From JAVVSR01 sp036654095 (GTDB taxonomy: Bacteria > Bacillota > Clostridia > Christensenellales > CAG-917), in the NCBI GenBank assembly GCA_036654095.1, contig JAVVSR010000006.1, forward strand, positions 27,206 to 91,205: a stretch of 64,000 nucleotides of DNA, given 5' to 3'. Position 1 is the first letter of the stretch, and each line of letters opens with the position of its first letter. The position numbers and the translations under genes are program-made. Below, piece after piece: positions 8,047-16,655 of the stretch. The notes under the pieces are model-generated. The model worked only from the letters and a program-made list of their open reading frames with translations, ran no database searches and had not been told where the DNA came from.

Positions 8047-8859
8047 TTATTTAATAATCCCCAAACGTCTTAACGAACGCGCGTCTACGGCTGAATTTGT
8101 GTAACTCGGCGAAATATATCCGTTTTCATCGTGATAATCCGTTCCGCACGTATTTATTAGGTTATATTTTTTTGCTAAACCTAAAAATGTTTTTGTATCG
8201 GTTTCGTTGTTTGTCGCATAATAGCTTTCAATGCCTATAAGTCCGTAATCACATAATCTAGCAACAAGCAATTCAAGATTATTTTTGGGTATAGTTATAG
8301 GGTGCGCAAGTACAGCCACGCCTCCAAACTGACATATTAGTTGAACTACCTCAAAAGGTCTTGCTCGCATACCCGAAATATGTGCGGGCTTGTCTGTGCC
8401 TAGATAGTGGTTAAAAGCTTCATTTACGCTAACCGAGTAACCCTGTTTTACCATTTGTTTAGCAATGTGCAAGCGCCCTAGATTGCAATCGTCAAAATTT
8501 AAATTCGAGGTATCTAGAACCACTCCATTATCTGCCAAACATTGAATTGTTTTTAAAACGCGCGCCCTGCGCATATTGCGAATGACATCAAGCTTTTCAA
8601 CGAAAGCGGGGTTTTTGTAGTCAATATTGTAACCTAAAATGTGAATTTCAAAAGTTCCGTAACAACTTAGCTCAATGCCCGAAAGCACTTTTATACCCCT
8701 TTCCCTACCCCTTTCCATCGCCTCATCTATGCCGTTTACACTGTCGTGGTCAGTCAACGACATTACCTCAATTCCCTCCGCGACCTGCTTGTCAACCAAC
8801 TCCGTGGGCGTACAAATGCCGTCACTAAAAGTCGAATGAGTATGTAAATTAAGTTTCAT
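8047..8859 (-). CDS. PHP-domain phosphoesterase (TrpH/YciV-like)
   Basis: Begins MKLNLHTHSTFSDG, the HxH..D metal motif of the PHP superfamily, followed by SLTDHD near 37 and HILGYNID near 78. Members of this YciV/TrpH group are 3',5'-nucleotide bisphosphate phosphatases or 5'-3' exoribonucleases acting on short RNA. The 270-residue length fits. I moved the start to 8859: GGGGAGG lies six bases upstream and the family begins at this Met; an earlier ATG at 8907 adds 16 unconserved residues. It overlaps the end of rmuC by 11 bases. Confidence 0.85.
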   Translation of the reverse strand: MKLNLHTHSTFSDGICTPTELVDKQVAEGIEVMSLTDHDSVNGIDEAMERGRERGIKVLSGIELSCYGTFEIHILGYNIDYKNPAFVEKLDVIRNMRRARVLKTIQCLADNGVVLDTSNLNFDDCNLGRLHIAKQMVKQGYSVSVNEAFNHYLGTDKPAHISGMRARPFEVVQLICQFGGVAVLAHPITIPKNNLELLVARLCDYGLIGIESYYATNNETDTKTFLGLAKKYNLINTCGTDYHDENGYISPSYTNSAVDARSLRRLGIIK

Positions 8860-10120
8860 CGCTTGCCTCCCCCACAGCCAAAACCTCATCTGCAGGCAAT
8901 ATTTCATCTATTTGCACCTTGTCAAGTTTCTTTTGAATTATGTGCGTTCGCTCGCTAGCTTTGTTAATCTGCGCGGTAACTTCACCTAGCTTTAACTGGG
9001 TTTTTTCAATAATCGAACAAAAAGTTTGAAAATCATTTTTGAACGCGTTAAGTAATTTATAAATCTCACTGCTGCGCTTTTCAATAGCTACCGACCTAAA
9101 CCCCATTTGAAGGCTATTAAGCAATGCCGCTAATGTTGTTGGCCCGCATAAAATTACCCTATGCTTGTTTTGCAACTCTTCCGTCAGCCCGCGTATTTGA
9201 AGCGCCTCGGCAAAAAGGCCTTCAATAGGCAAATATAAAATAGCAAAATCGGTAGTTTTGGGTACCTTTATATATTTAGTTTTTATGGCAACCGCTTCCG
9301 TACGCAAACGCACTGCCAAAGCTTTTTGCGCGTCGGCCACCGACAATTCGTCAACGGCGTCAATCAGCCTTTGATAATCCTCAATCGGAAATTTTGCATC
9401 AATCGGCAACCAAACCTTGTCGGTACTTTTCCCGGGGAGATTAATTACAAAATCCACTCTGTCTGCATTTTCCGAACGGCTTATCTGAACATTTTTATCA
9501 TACTGCTCGGGAGTCAAAATTTGACTTAGCAAATTATCAAGTGACGATTCGCCCCACGTCCCTCTAGTTTTAACATTGCTAAGCACTCGCTTAAGGTCAC
9601 TCATTCCAGATGTCAAGTTTTGCATTTCGCCAAAGCCTTTAGTGATGGCATCTAACCTTTCTGACACCATTGTAAACGACTTATGAAAACGCTGTTCCAA
9701 ATTTTCAGTTAATTTTTCATCAACAGTCAGCCGCATTTTTTCAAGCTGAATATCATTGTTTTGGCGCATATCCTGAACCGCGACTTTCATTTCTCCGCGT
9801 ATTTCCTGCAAGCCTTCGACGACCGCGCGCTTTAAAATATCCGTATGCTCGTTTGCCGCGCGCAAGTTTACATCAACATTTTCACGAAACATGTTAAGAC
9901 TGTTTTGTATACCCGTATTTTGTAAATTTAAACCCGACACAGCGCTTTCGCGAGTGGCCAATGCTTCCCTTCTAATTTCCTCTCGAAGGATTGCCACAAC
10001 TTCTTGCTGAATGTCTATGCCCTTGTCGCTTTTTGATTTTCCATTTCGCAATAAAACAATAGTTATTACTATCAACAATATTAAACAGGTCGCAAGCAAT
10101 ACTAAATTAATCATCTCCAT
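8849..10120 (-). CDS. rmuC: RmuC-family DNA recombination protein
   Basis: Residues 3-24 are a transmembrane helix, then a long coiled coil to about residue 170, then the RmuC nuclease-like core with GTWGESSLDNLL, VDFVINLPG, LPIDAKFP and FAILYLPIEGLFAEAL. RmuC limits DNA inversions between short repeats in E. coli and resembles restriction-type nucleases; here it would be membrane-anchored with the core in the cytoplasm. Start ATG at 10120 has AAGGA upstream; Met3 is an alternative. It overlaps cca upstream and the PHP gene downstream, so the three are co-transcribed. Confidence 0.88.
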   Translation of the reverse strand: MEMINLVLLATCLILLIVITIVLLRNGKSKSDKGIDIQQEVVAILREEIRREALATRESAVSGLNLQNTGIQNSLNMFRENVDVNLRAANEHTDILKRAVVEGLQEIRGEMKVAVQDMRQNNDIQLEKMRLTVDEKLTENLEQRFHKSFTMVSERLDAITKGFGEMQNLTSGMSDLKRVLSNVKTRGTWGESSLDNLLSQILTPEQYDKNVQISRSENADRVDFVINLPGKSTDKVWLPIDAKFPIEDYQRLIDAVDELSVADAQKALAVRLRTEAVAIKTKYIKVPKTTDFAILYLPIEGLFAEALQIRGLTEELQNKHRVILCGPTTLAALLNSLQMGFRSVAIEKRSSEIYKLLNAFKNDFQTFCSIIEKTQLKLGEVTAQINKASERTHIIQKKLDKVQIDEILPADEVLAVGEASDET

Positions 10121-11483
10121 TTTTCCTTAGCCCCTTTAAATAATCAAGCTGTTCGTCGCGCGAACGGCACTTCTCATCGCAAACCGCGCGCTCAAACACT
10201 TTTTGTAATGCCCAATTTCTATCCTTTGGATTAATGTCCAATTCAATTAAATCGCTACCGTCAATGCCTAATTCACGCGGAGTGAAAGGTGTTTTGTCAT
10301 TCTGCATCGTTTTGTAAAGCCTCTCAAGCTTATCTGCCGAAACCGAATTCACCTGCATACCCTTGCTCGCCACAGCATCGGCGCGCTTTAAAACAATAAG
10401 GTCATCAATTATATCAAGATTTTTTATTATAAACATTCTCACTTTCTTTTCACTCGCGTCGCCACTTAAGTCATACATATGGCCTAAAATTAAACGCTTT
10501 AAACGGTCGATTTCCTTATTTGGAAGTTTAAGTCCGTTTTTACCCAACCTTGACGAAACTATGCTTGCGCCAAGTTCGGCGTGAAAATACATATTATCAT
10601 ATTTTTTTATTGATGCAGGTTTCCCTATATCGTGAACAAGCCCAGCTAGGCGCAGTTTCGGAGGACAAACCTCATAAGTATGTAAATTATGTTCAAAAAT
10701 ATCGTAAATATGATGTTTTGTATCCTGTTTAAACCCCTTTCCATCTAAAAGCTCGGGTAAAATATACTTCAGCGCTCCGATTTCATCTAGAAGCCTAAGC
10801 CCTCGCACGTGCGCGCTTTTATTATCAAGTTTTTTGTATCGCGTATCCGCGACAATAATTTTAAAAAACTCCTCTCTTATTCGCTCGGCAGAGATGTCCG
10901 ACAACAGCCCAACTAGACTTTTTGCCGTCGAAAACGTTTCGTCTTCTATTTTAAAATCCAACTCCGCGGCTTGCCTTACTAGCCTTAATAACCTTAATCC
11001 GTCTTCCGAAAAAACATCAATCGGCGCGCGACACGTTGAAAGTTGTTTTTTTTCTAAATCGGCCAATCCACCCGTAAAATCCATAATTTCGGCCGTGGCT
11101 ACATCTAGATACAATGAGTTTACTTTAAAGTCGCGACGAAACGCGTCTTCTTTAATTGAACGAGTAAACTTCACTTCCTCGGGAGAGTGCGCGCCACTTC
11201 CTTGAAGATAGCTGTCGCGACGAAAAGTTGTGTACTCTATTTCAAAACTCGTGTCATTGGTGTCGTAAATTTTAAGTGTGCCTAATCGCTTGTTTACCTC
11301 GACTGCTTTAAAAAAAGTCCCTTTCAACCTTAAAAAAACTTCATCGGGAGTATATTCGCCACACATGTCAATATCCGTTTCGCCTATCCCCAAAAGCGCG
11401 TTGCGAACATAACCACCCACAATATATATGCGCGGCAAAAACACGTTTAACGCCTTTAACTTGTCGGGAATTGACACCTGCAT
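10107..11483 (-). CDS. cca: CCA-adding tRNA nucleotidyltransferase with HD domain
   Basis: N-terminal nucleotidyltransferase: GGYVRNALLG at 23-32 and the catalytic DID at 37-39, then the RRD and RLLR motifs of class II enzymes (EDGLRLLRLVRQAAEL). A C-terminal HD domain (LAGLVHDIGKPAS, then LGHMYDL) resembles the Bacillus/clostridial long form. The enzyme restores the 3' CCA of tRNAs. The one tRNA in this window already encodes CCA, so repair is the likely role. AAGGAG lies six bases before the ATG. It sits 29 bp after hpt in the spoIIE-tilS-hpt-cca-rmuC-PHP run. Confidence 0.92.
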   Translation of the reverse strand: MQVSIPDKLKALNVFLPRIYIVGGYVRNALLGIGETDIDMCGEYTPDEVFLRLKGTFFKAVEVNKRLGTLKIYDTNDTSFEIEYTTFRRDSYLQGSGAHSPEEVKFTRSIKEDAFRRDFKVNSLYLDVATAEIMDFTGGLADLEKKQLSTCRAPIDVFSEDGLRLLRLVRQAAELDFKIEDETFSTAKSLVGLLSDISAERIREEFFKIIVADTRYKKLDNKSAHVRGLRLLDEIGALKYILPELLDGKGFKQDTKHHIYDIFEHNLHTYEVCPPKLRLAGLVHDIGKPASIKKYDNMYFHAELGASIVSSRLGKNGLKLPNKEIDRLKRLILGHMYDLSGDASEKKVRMFIIKNLDIIDDLIVLKRADAVASKGMQVNSVSADKLERLYKTMQNDKTPFTPRELGIDGSDLIELDINPKDRNWALQKVFERAVCDEKCRSRDEQLDYLKGLRKNGDD

Positions 11484-11512
11484 ATATTCTCCTTTAGAAC
11501 TTTATATTTATG

Positions 11513-12058
11513 CTATTCCTCTCGATAAACCGATGGAGATAACACGCAAACGTCCTTTAGCGTACGATAGTTTTCATTGTAATCTAAACCATAACCAATA
11601 ACAAATTCATTAGGAACAGTAAATAATGAATATTCAGGCACCAATTCAACCTTTCTGCGCTCGGGCTTGTCAAGCAGCGTGCAAATTTTAATTGAGGCGG
11701 GTTGCCTGCTCATCAAATTGTTTTTTAAATACTTTAATGTCACGCCCGTATCTACAATATCCTCAACAATTAAAACGTTTTTCCCGTCGATTGGAGTGGT
11801 CAAATCCTTAACCAACTTAACTTCACCGCTAGTAGTTGTGCCTGCGCCATAACTTGAAACAGCAATAAAATCCACTTGCGCATTGACCGAAACCTCGCGA
11901 ACTAAATCGGCAAAAAACATAAATGCGCCCCGCAAAACACAAACAAACAATACATCTTTATTTTTGTAATCGTCACTAATTTGTTTAGCAACAATTTTAA
12001 GCCGTTTAGATATTTCTTCCTTTGAAATAAGTACTTTTTCAATATCCTTCTCGTACAT
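11513..12058 (-). CDS. hpt: Hypoxanthine phosphoribosyltransferase
   Basis: A 181-residue protein with the PRPP-binding motif VLIVEDIVDTG at about 95-105, the VLRGAFMFFADL loop and the flexible-loop SSYGAGTTTSG, all typical of HPRT. It salvages hypoxanthine and guanine to IMP and GMP. It begins four bases after the tilS stop, with GGAGG inside the end of tilS, the same tilS-hpt coupling seen in Bacillus. Guanine salvage may matter more here because the neighbouring GMP synthase has lost its glutaminase. Confidence 0.95.
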   Translation of the reverse strand: MYEKDIEKVLISKEEISKRLKIVAKQISDDYKNKDVLFVCVLRGAFMFFADLVREVSVNAQVDFIAVSSYGAGTTTSGEVKLVKDLTTPIDGKNVLIVEDIVDTGVTLKYLKNNLMSRQPASIKICTLLDKPERRKVELVPEYSLFTVPNEFVIGYGLDYNENYRTLKDVCVLSPSVYREE

Positions 12059-12062
12059 TTAA

Positions 12063-13391
12063 CTAGTCCTCCAAAGTAATTTTATATATATTTTTTCGCC
12101 CTTCTTCTGACCCGAAATCCACCCTAACTTTATGGCTAATTTCCACACCTGCTACAAACAGAACATCGTTATCGACAGCGCAAACAATTAAACTATCACG
12201 AATACGCAATGGCACTTTTTTATCGGTAAGATAATCGCCCAGTTTTTTTGTACCACCGCCAAATTTAGTAAATATATCGCCATCTCGACGAAACCGAAAA
12301 ACCGCCATCTCGGGAATTTTGGTAATGTCAAACAATAAAATCCCGTCATCAATTTGCTCGCCTTCGTATTTTCCAATTATCAATGTTTTCGTGCCAAAAC
12401 CTATTTTACCTATACAAAATGGTATATTAAAGTCAATATTTTGACGTTTTTCTTTGCTAAATACAATATGCTCGTACTCGCGATATACCGTTATGCCATT
12501 GGGCATATCAAGCCTTTGTCCATTTTCGCCAAAACGCAACTTGTCAATCAAATCATAATGCACTTCTTCAACGTCTTTTTTTACGCCCAGCGCCTCAAAA
12601 CATCGCCTAACTCGACGTTTATATAACAGCGTCGGCTCCTCGTCAATTAAATCGAAAGATGCAACTTCACCAGTAACTTCAATCGGATTTTCGTGCCTAA
12701 AAATATAACTTTCCGCTTCGTCGGCTAGCCTTGAAAGCCTCACAAGACTGCCTTCGACATCTGTTGAAAGTTTGCTTAATTCGGGTATTATTTTGTTGCG
12801 TAAAAGGTTTCTAGTATAATTGTTGTCAAGGTTAGTTTCATCAACAATAAAAGGTATATTATTCGCTTCCTGATAGGCAATAATTTCTTCTTTCCTGACT
12901 TCCAAAAAAGGCCGAATATACACTCCGCTTACCGCGCGCATACCGCATAAGCCCAACAGCCCTGTTCCTCTTATTATGCGCATAAGCACGGTTTCGGCTT
13001 GGTCAGACATGTGGTGAGCTAACGCTACTTTATTGCACTTGCCTAAACTTACATATTTATTAAATATTGAATATCTAACTGCTCGCGCTCCTTCCTCAAC
13101 GGTGCAACACTTTTCCTTTACATAGGACAACACGTCAACACTTTCTGAAAAACATTCAACGCCCAACTGCTTGCAATATTCAAAAACAAATGCGCTATCT
13201 TTACGAGAGGCTTCTCCTCGAATACCGTGTTCAATATTTAATACAAAAAAGTTAATTGGACTAATTTTTTTTAGCTCAGTAAAGGCGTGCAAAAGCACCA
13301 TCGAGTCAATACCGCCGCTAACAGCAACGGCAACAGTGTCATCAATAGTTAAAAAATTTGATAGCAGTTTAACAAAACGATTATTTTTCAC
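12063..13391 (-). CDS. tilS: tRNA(Ile)-lysidine synthetase
   Basis: The 442-residue protein has the N-type ATP-pyrophosphatase loop SGGIDS at 25-30 and GLCGM, and the C-terminal TilS domain with FTKFGGGTKKLGDYLTDKKVP and a final VAGVEISHKVRV. It modifies C34 of the AUA-reading tRNA-Ile to lysidine and is essential. The start is GTG at 13391. There is no ribosome binding site; instead TTGCAA, 17 bp, TATAAT ends seven bases before the GTG, which predicts a leaderless transcript. Followed at once by hpt. Confidence 0.92.
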   Translation of the reverse strand: MKNNRFVKLLSNFLTIDDTVAVAVSGGIDSMVLLHAFTELKKISPINFFVLNIEHGIRGEASRKDSAFVFEYCKQLGVECFSESVDVLSYVKEKCCTVEEGARAVRYSIFNKYVSLGKCNKVALAHHMSDQAETVLMRIIRGTGLLGLCGMRAVSGVYIRPFLEVRKEEIIAYQEANNIPFIVDETNLDNNYTRNLLRNKIIPELSKLSTDVEGSLVRLSRLADEAESYIFRHENPIEVTGEVASFDLIDEEPTLLYKRRVRRCFEALGVKKDVEEVHYDLIDKLRFGENGQRLDMPNGITVYREYEHIVFSKEKRQNIDFNIPFCIGKIGFGTKTLIIGKYEGEQIDDGILLFDITKIPEMAVFRFRRDGDIFTKFGGGTKKLGDYLTDKKVPLRIRDSLIVCAVDNDVLFVAGVEISHKVRVDFGSEEGRKNIYKITLED

Positions 13392-13398
13392 AATTTTA

Positions 13399-13427
13399 AT
13401 TATACTCTAAACGTCAACAAATTGCAA
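13399..13427 (-). promoter_or_regulatory. Leaderless-type promoter of tilS
   Basis: On the minus strand TTGCAA, a 17-bp spacer and TATAAT, then seven bases to the GTG start. Transcription start and translation start would coincide within a base. No Shine-Dalgarno sequence is visible. Confidence 0.5.
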
Positions 13428-13516
13428 TAACCTACGGTATTTTTAACCTAACATTAATTTGCTTTAATTAATGTTCTTTAATTTAATAAGATTTTTATTA
13501 AAATTTTAATAGATTT

Positions 13517-15784
13517 TTATAACTTTGAATACAATCTCGCAACTAAAACCGTCGCGTCATCTGACGCCTCGCGCTCGACCGCTGCCGAAAGTATCTTATC
13601 CGCAAGCGCTTGAGGGCTTGTCCCTTGAAAACTTGAAATAATTTCTGCCGCTTCGGCTTCTGTCAGTACGTCGGTAATTCCGTCACTCATAAGCACAATC
13701 ATATCGCCACAAAACAGCACTCTGCGCTCAATAGACGGCCTCGCTTCCGCTATTATTCCAATCGGCAAGGAATGCCCCGCCACCAACTCGGTATTATCAC
13801 GATGTTTAATAAAATTAAATGGCGCGCCAAGCTTTATAATGTCGCAACCGCCACAGTTTAAATCAAGTACGCACATAGCAAGCGCGCTAAAGTTTTCGTC
13901 ATTTTTAAGCGCAAGCAATTTGTTTACAAGCGACAAAACAACTTCGTTATCAAAGCCTGCGCGATAAAGATTTTCAAGCATTTGAACTGCGCGCGCGCTG
14001 TATTTTTCGGCATTTTCTCCGCTGCCCATACCGTCACAAACGGCCAAAATAACCTTTTTTTCGTCTATTTTCTGCACCGAAAGAGTATCGCCACACACGC
14101 TTTCACCTTCGCGTTTTTTTGAGGCATCTCCAAATACAAAATCATATTTGGGCGAAGGAATAAGGTTGATGCTTGCATTACCGCTTAAAATGTCGGGTAC
14201 GCCAACTCGTACAAGTTTTGCCCGCATAACTTTTGACACTATTTTAGCTAAAATAGCCTTAGAGGCATCTTCCTCGCGAACAACTAATGTAACGCTTATA
14301 TCGCCATTTTCGCCATACACAATCGCTTCCTTACAAACAATGTTATGATAAATAAGTTCGTCAATAATTTGTTTTTCGCGCGAGGTGTCAAAGGATACGC
14401 ATTTTTTAATGTCGTGACCCAAATTATCTAAAATTCCAGCCATACCGCCCATTTGAGTTGAAAGCATCATTTTTCCGTTGTCCAAACTTTTTGAAAGTTT
14501 TTCGTAACTTTTATAGTTGTCAATGCGGTCATTTATTGCTTGAATCAATCCATTTAAACGTCGGCATCGACTTGTCAAAAATGGAGGCATATCAATAATT
14601 GTAGCGCGACCCTTTGCCTCGGCCGTTTCTATGACCTCATCAAGAATTACCGAAGTATCGGTGCCCAATGAGGAAAAGCAAGCATCACAGTCGGGGCATT
14701 TAGTACAATATCCCAACGCGATGTCTTTCGCTAGACGATTTTTGTTATTAAGAGTGTCGGGCACAACACCAACCTCGTCCTGTAAAAGCTCCTGCATATC
14801 CTCAAAAACATTAGCTATTGAAAAAAGTCTATTGCTGACATCAAGCCTATTTCGATTAATAATTGTTTTACCTGCCTGCATATCGCTATTTCCGCCGATG
14901 GTTGACGTTGCAAATTGTTTAAAGCGTTTTGGTAACAGTAAAAACGCAAGCGCGCCCACGGCGACGACAATGATGTTTACATAATTGTAGCTATCGTACG
15001 CATTGAAGTAAAAGCCAAGTATGATATCCATAATAATTAATGCGGCAGCCGAAAAATATATTCCGGTATTTTTAAACATAATTACCGCAAGCGCCATACA
15101 AACAGCATTACCAATAAGCGTGATATTTCCGCCAAAAAAAGATGCTCCAAGTCCAATAATTGCAGATAAAATTAACGGAGTATAGCTTGAAAACATATAG
15201 CTTGAAAGTAGCAAAACAAAGGTTAAAAATGCGTAATATAAATTTACATTTCCCCAATTACAGTTGTACAATCCAAGCGCAACGGCAGACAATAGTATTG
15301 CGCCTGAAATTAGCTCGTCGATAGTTAAACGATACTTTAAACCACGTATAAGTATTGCATAAACTATTATTATTGTTGAATAGGCAAATATTTGAGTAAT
15401 AACAATCGTCAGTACGATGGTGAAAATAGATTGCTCGCTCAATGCAAATATTATATATGGTATCTGAGATAAAAGCGTATACAAATTAGCAAATAACATA
15501 TTCATACTTTTGCCCGCTTTATAATGAATAAAATAAGCCGTGACAAAAATAATCGACGGCACGGACGCCACTATTACACTTGCAAAACTAGGCGCGCTAA
15601 TTACCGTTGCGACGATAAACATTGGCGCAAGCGCAAGTATATTTTGACGCGCGTATATCAATGCTACAAACATTCCCAAGCCAAACGGTTTTAATCCGTG
15701 CGCCGTTGTCGCCCGACACAACAGTACCAGTAAAATAAAATATGTTGCATATTTAATAATAATATTTAACTTTGCTTTTTTCAT
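13517..15784 (-). CDS. spoIIE: Stage II sporulation protein E (PP2C phosphatase)
   Basis: Residues 1-290 form about ten membrane helices. The central region has the cysteine cluster YCTKCPDCDACF, seen in many SpoIIE proteins, and the last 210 residues form the PP2C phosphatase domain with VCDGMGSG, SLPIGI and MIVLMSDGITDV. SpoIIE dephosphorylates the anti-anti-sigma factor SpoIIAA, releasing sigma-F in the forespore, and takes part in polar division. Length (755) is slightly below the Bacillus protein. GAGGAG lies close to the ATG. tilS and hpt follow 125 bp downstream, as in many Firmicutes. Confidence 0.95.
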   Translation of the reverse strand: MKKAKLNIIIKYATYFILLVLLCRATTAHGLKPFGLGMFVALIYARQNILALAPMFIVATVISAPSFASVIVASVPSIIFVTAYFIHYKAGKSMNMLFANLYTLLSQIPYIIFALSEQSIFTIVLTIVITQIFAYSTIIIVYAILIRGLKYRLTIDELISGAILLSAVALGLYNCNWGNVNLYYAFLTFVLLLSSYMFSSYTPLILSAIIGLGASFFGGNITLIGNAVCMALAVIMFKNTGIYFSAAALIIMDIILGFYFNAYDSYNYVNIIVVAVGALAFLLLPKRFKQFATSTIGGNSDMQAGKTIINRNRLDVSNRLFSIANVFEDMQELLQDEVGVVPDTLNNKNRLAKDIALGYCTKCPDCDACFSSLGTDTSVILDEVIETAEAKGRATIIDMPPFLTSRCRRLNGLIQAINDRIDNYKSYEKLSKSLDNGKMMLSTQMGGMAGILDNLGHDIKKCVSFDTSREKQIIDELIYHNIVCKEAIVYGENGDISVTLVVREEDASKAILAKIVSKVMRAKLVRVGVPDILSGNASINLIPSPKYDFVFGDASKKREGESVCGDTLSVQKIDEKKVILAVCDGMGSGENAEKYSARAVQMLENLYRAGFDNEVVLSLVNKLLALKNDENFSALAMCVLDLNCGGCDIIKLGAPFNFIKHRDNTELVAGHSLPIGIIAEARPSIERRVLFCGDMIVLMSDGITDVLTEAEAAEIISSFQGTSPQALADKILSAAVEREASDDATVLVARLYSKL

Positions 15785-15828
15785 AGCTCCTCATCGTCAT
15801 ACACTTGTCATTGTAGTCAACGAGGCAT

Positions 15829-15870
15829 AAAAAAAACTTTCGTTTTACGTAAAATTCTTACAAACGAAAG
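15829..15870 (-). terminator. Terminator of lepB
   Basis: CTTTCGTTT (15837-15845) pairs with AAACGAAAG (15862-15870); on the minus strand the stem is followed by eight T residues. Confidence 0.8.
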
Positions 15871-15898
15871 CTTATTTTATTAGATTATGTCGAAAAAG

Positions 15899-16573
15899 TT
15901 AGATTGTAACTATTTCTAAATTGCTTAATTTTTTTGGAAACGTTATTTTGTGACTTTGCTTGCCTAGCACAAGTATTACTTTGCCAATTACATCTTTTGT
16001 TTTTATACAGCCTACGTTGCTTCGACGGCTGTCGGTACTATTGCAGCGGTTATCGCCCATTACAAACAGCTTGCCTTCGGGTACTTTAACCGAAAGTTCG
16101 CCATTTAAAACAAACGTTGAGTAGGGTTCCAGAAGATATGGCTCGCTTAATAACTCGCCGTTTACATATACGCTACCTTCCTTAATTAAAATCTCATCGC
16201 CCGCTATGCCGATAACGCGCTTTATCCACTGCTCCTGCTGACCTGTCGGGTCAACATACGACTGTCCGTCGGCGTGAAATGCGCGAAATACAATTATATC
16301 TCCTCGCTTGACTTTTTTTGTATTCAACAACAAAACTTTATCGCCGTACTGCGGGCTATCGTTTATACCTAAAAATAATCGATTAAACCAATTTGCGCTT
16401 TTATCAACAGCAATATCGCCGCCGCCATACAAGGTGTCAGACATAGACGTACCCTTTACGCGCACCGTCCCCAAAAAGAATGCGTTTATTGTTGCGGAAA
16501 CTATAATTGCTAAAATAATTACAACTATTGTATCTGCTATCTGTTTCACTGCGGAAGGTTTCATATCCGACAT
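15899..16573 (-). CDS. lepB: Signal peptidase I
   Basis: A 224-residue S26 peptidase with a single N-terminal membrane helix (residues about 14-34). The catalytic serine is in GTSMSDTL (Ser43) and the general base lysine in KRVIGIAGD (Lys118); GKLFVMGDNR and the NSTDSR box complete the family motifs. It removes signal peptides on the outer face of the membrane, so it would process the VanW-type, sensor-kinase and repeat surface proteins of this window. AAGGGA precedes the ATG by six bases. Transcribed alone, with its own terminator. Confidence 0.95.
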   Translation of the reverse strand: MSDMKPSAVKQIADTIVVIILAIIVSATINAFFLGTVRVKGTSMSDTLYGGGDIAVDKSANWFNRLFLGINDSPQYGDKVLLLNTKKVKRGDIIVFRAFHADGQSYVDPTGQQEQWIKRVIGIAGDEILIKEGSVYVNGELLSEPYLLEPYSTFVLNGELSVKVPEGKLFVMGDNRCNSTDSRRSNVGCIKTKDVIGKVILVLGKQSHKITFPKKLSNLEIVTI

Positions 16574-16655
16574 AATTTATCCCTTAATAAAATCCATATT
16601 GCTTTATTTAAAAATCCACTTTGTTCTTGAACATTTAAAGTCAGTTGGTTTATAA

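Noticed and set aside
12354..12626. Plus-strand frame opposite tilS
   Set aside because: Antisense to a conserved gene, no ribosome binding site, unlike any protein.
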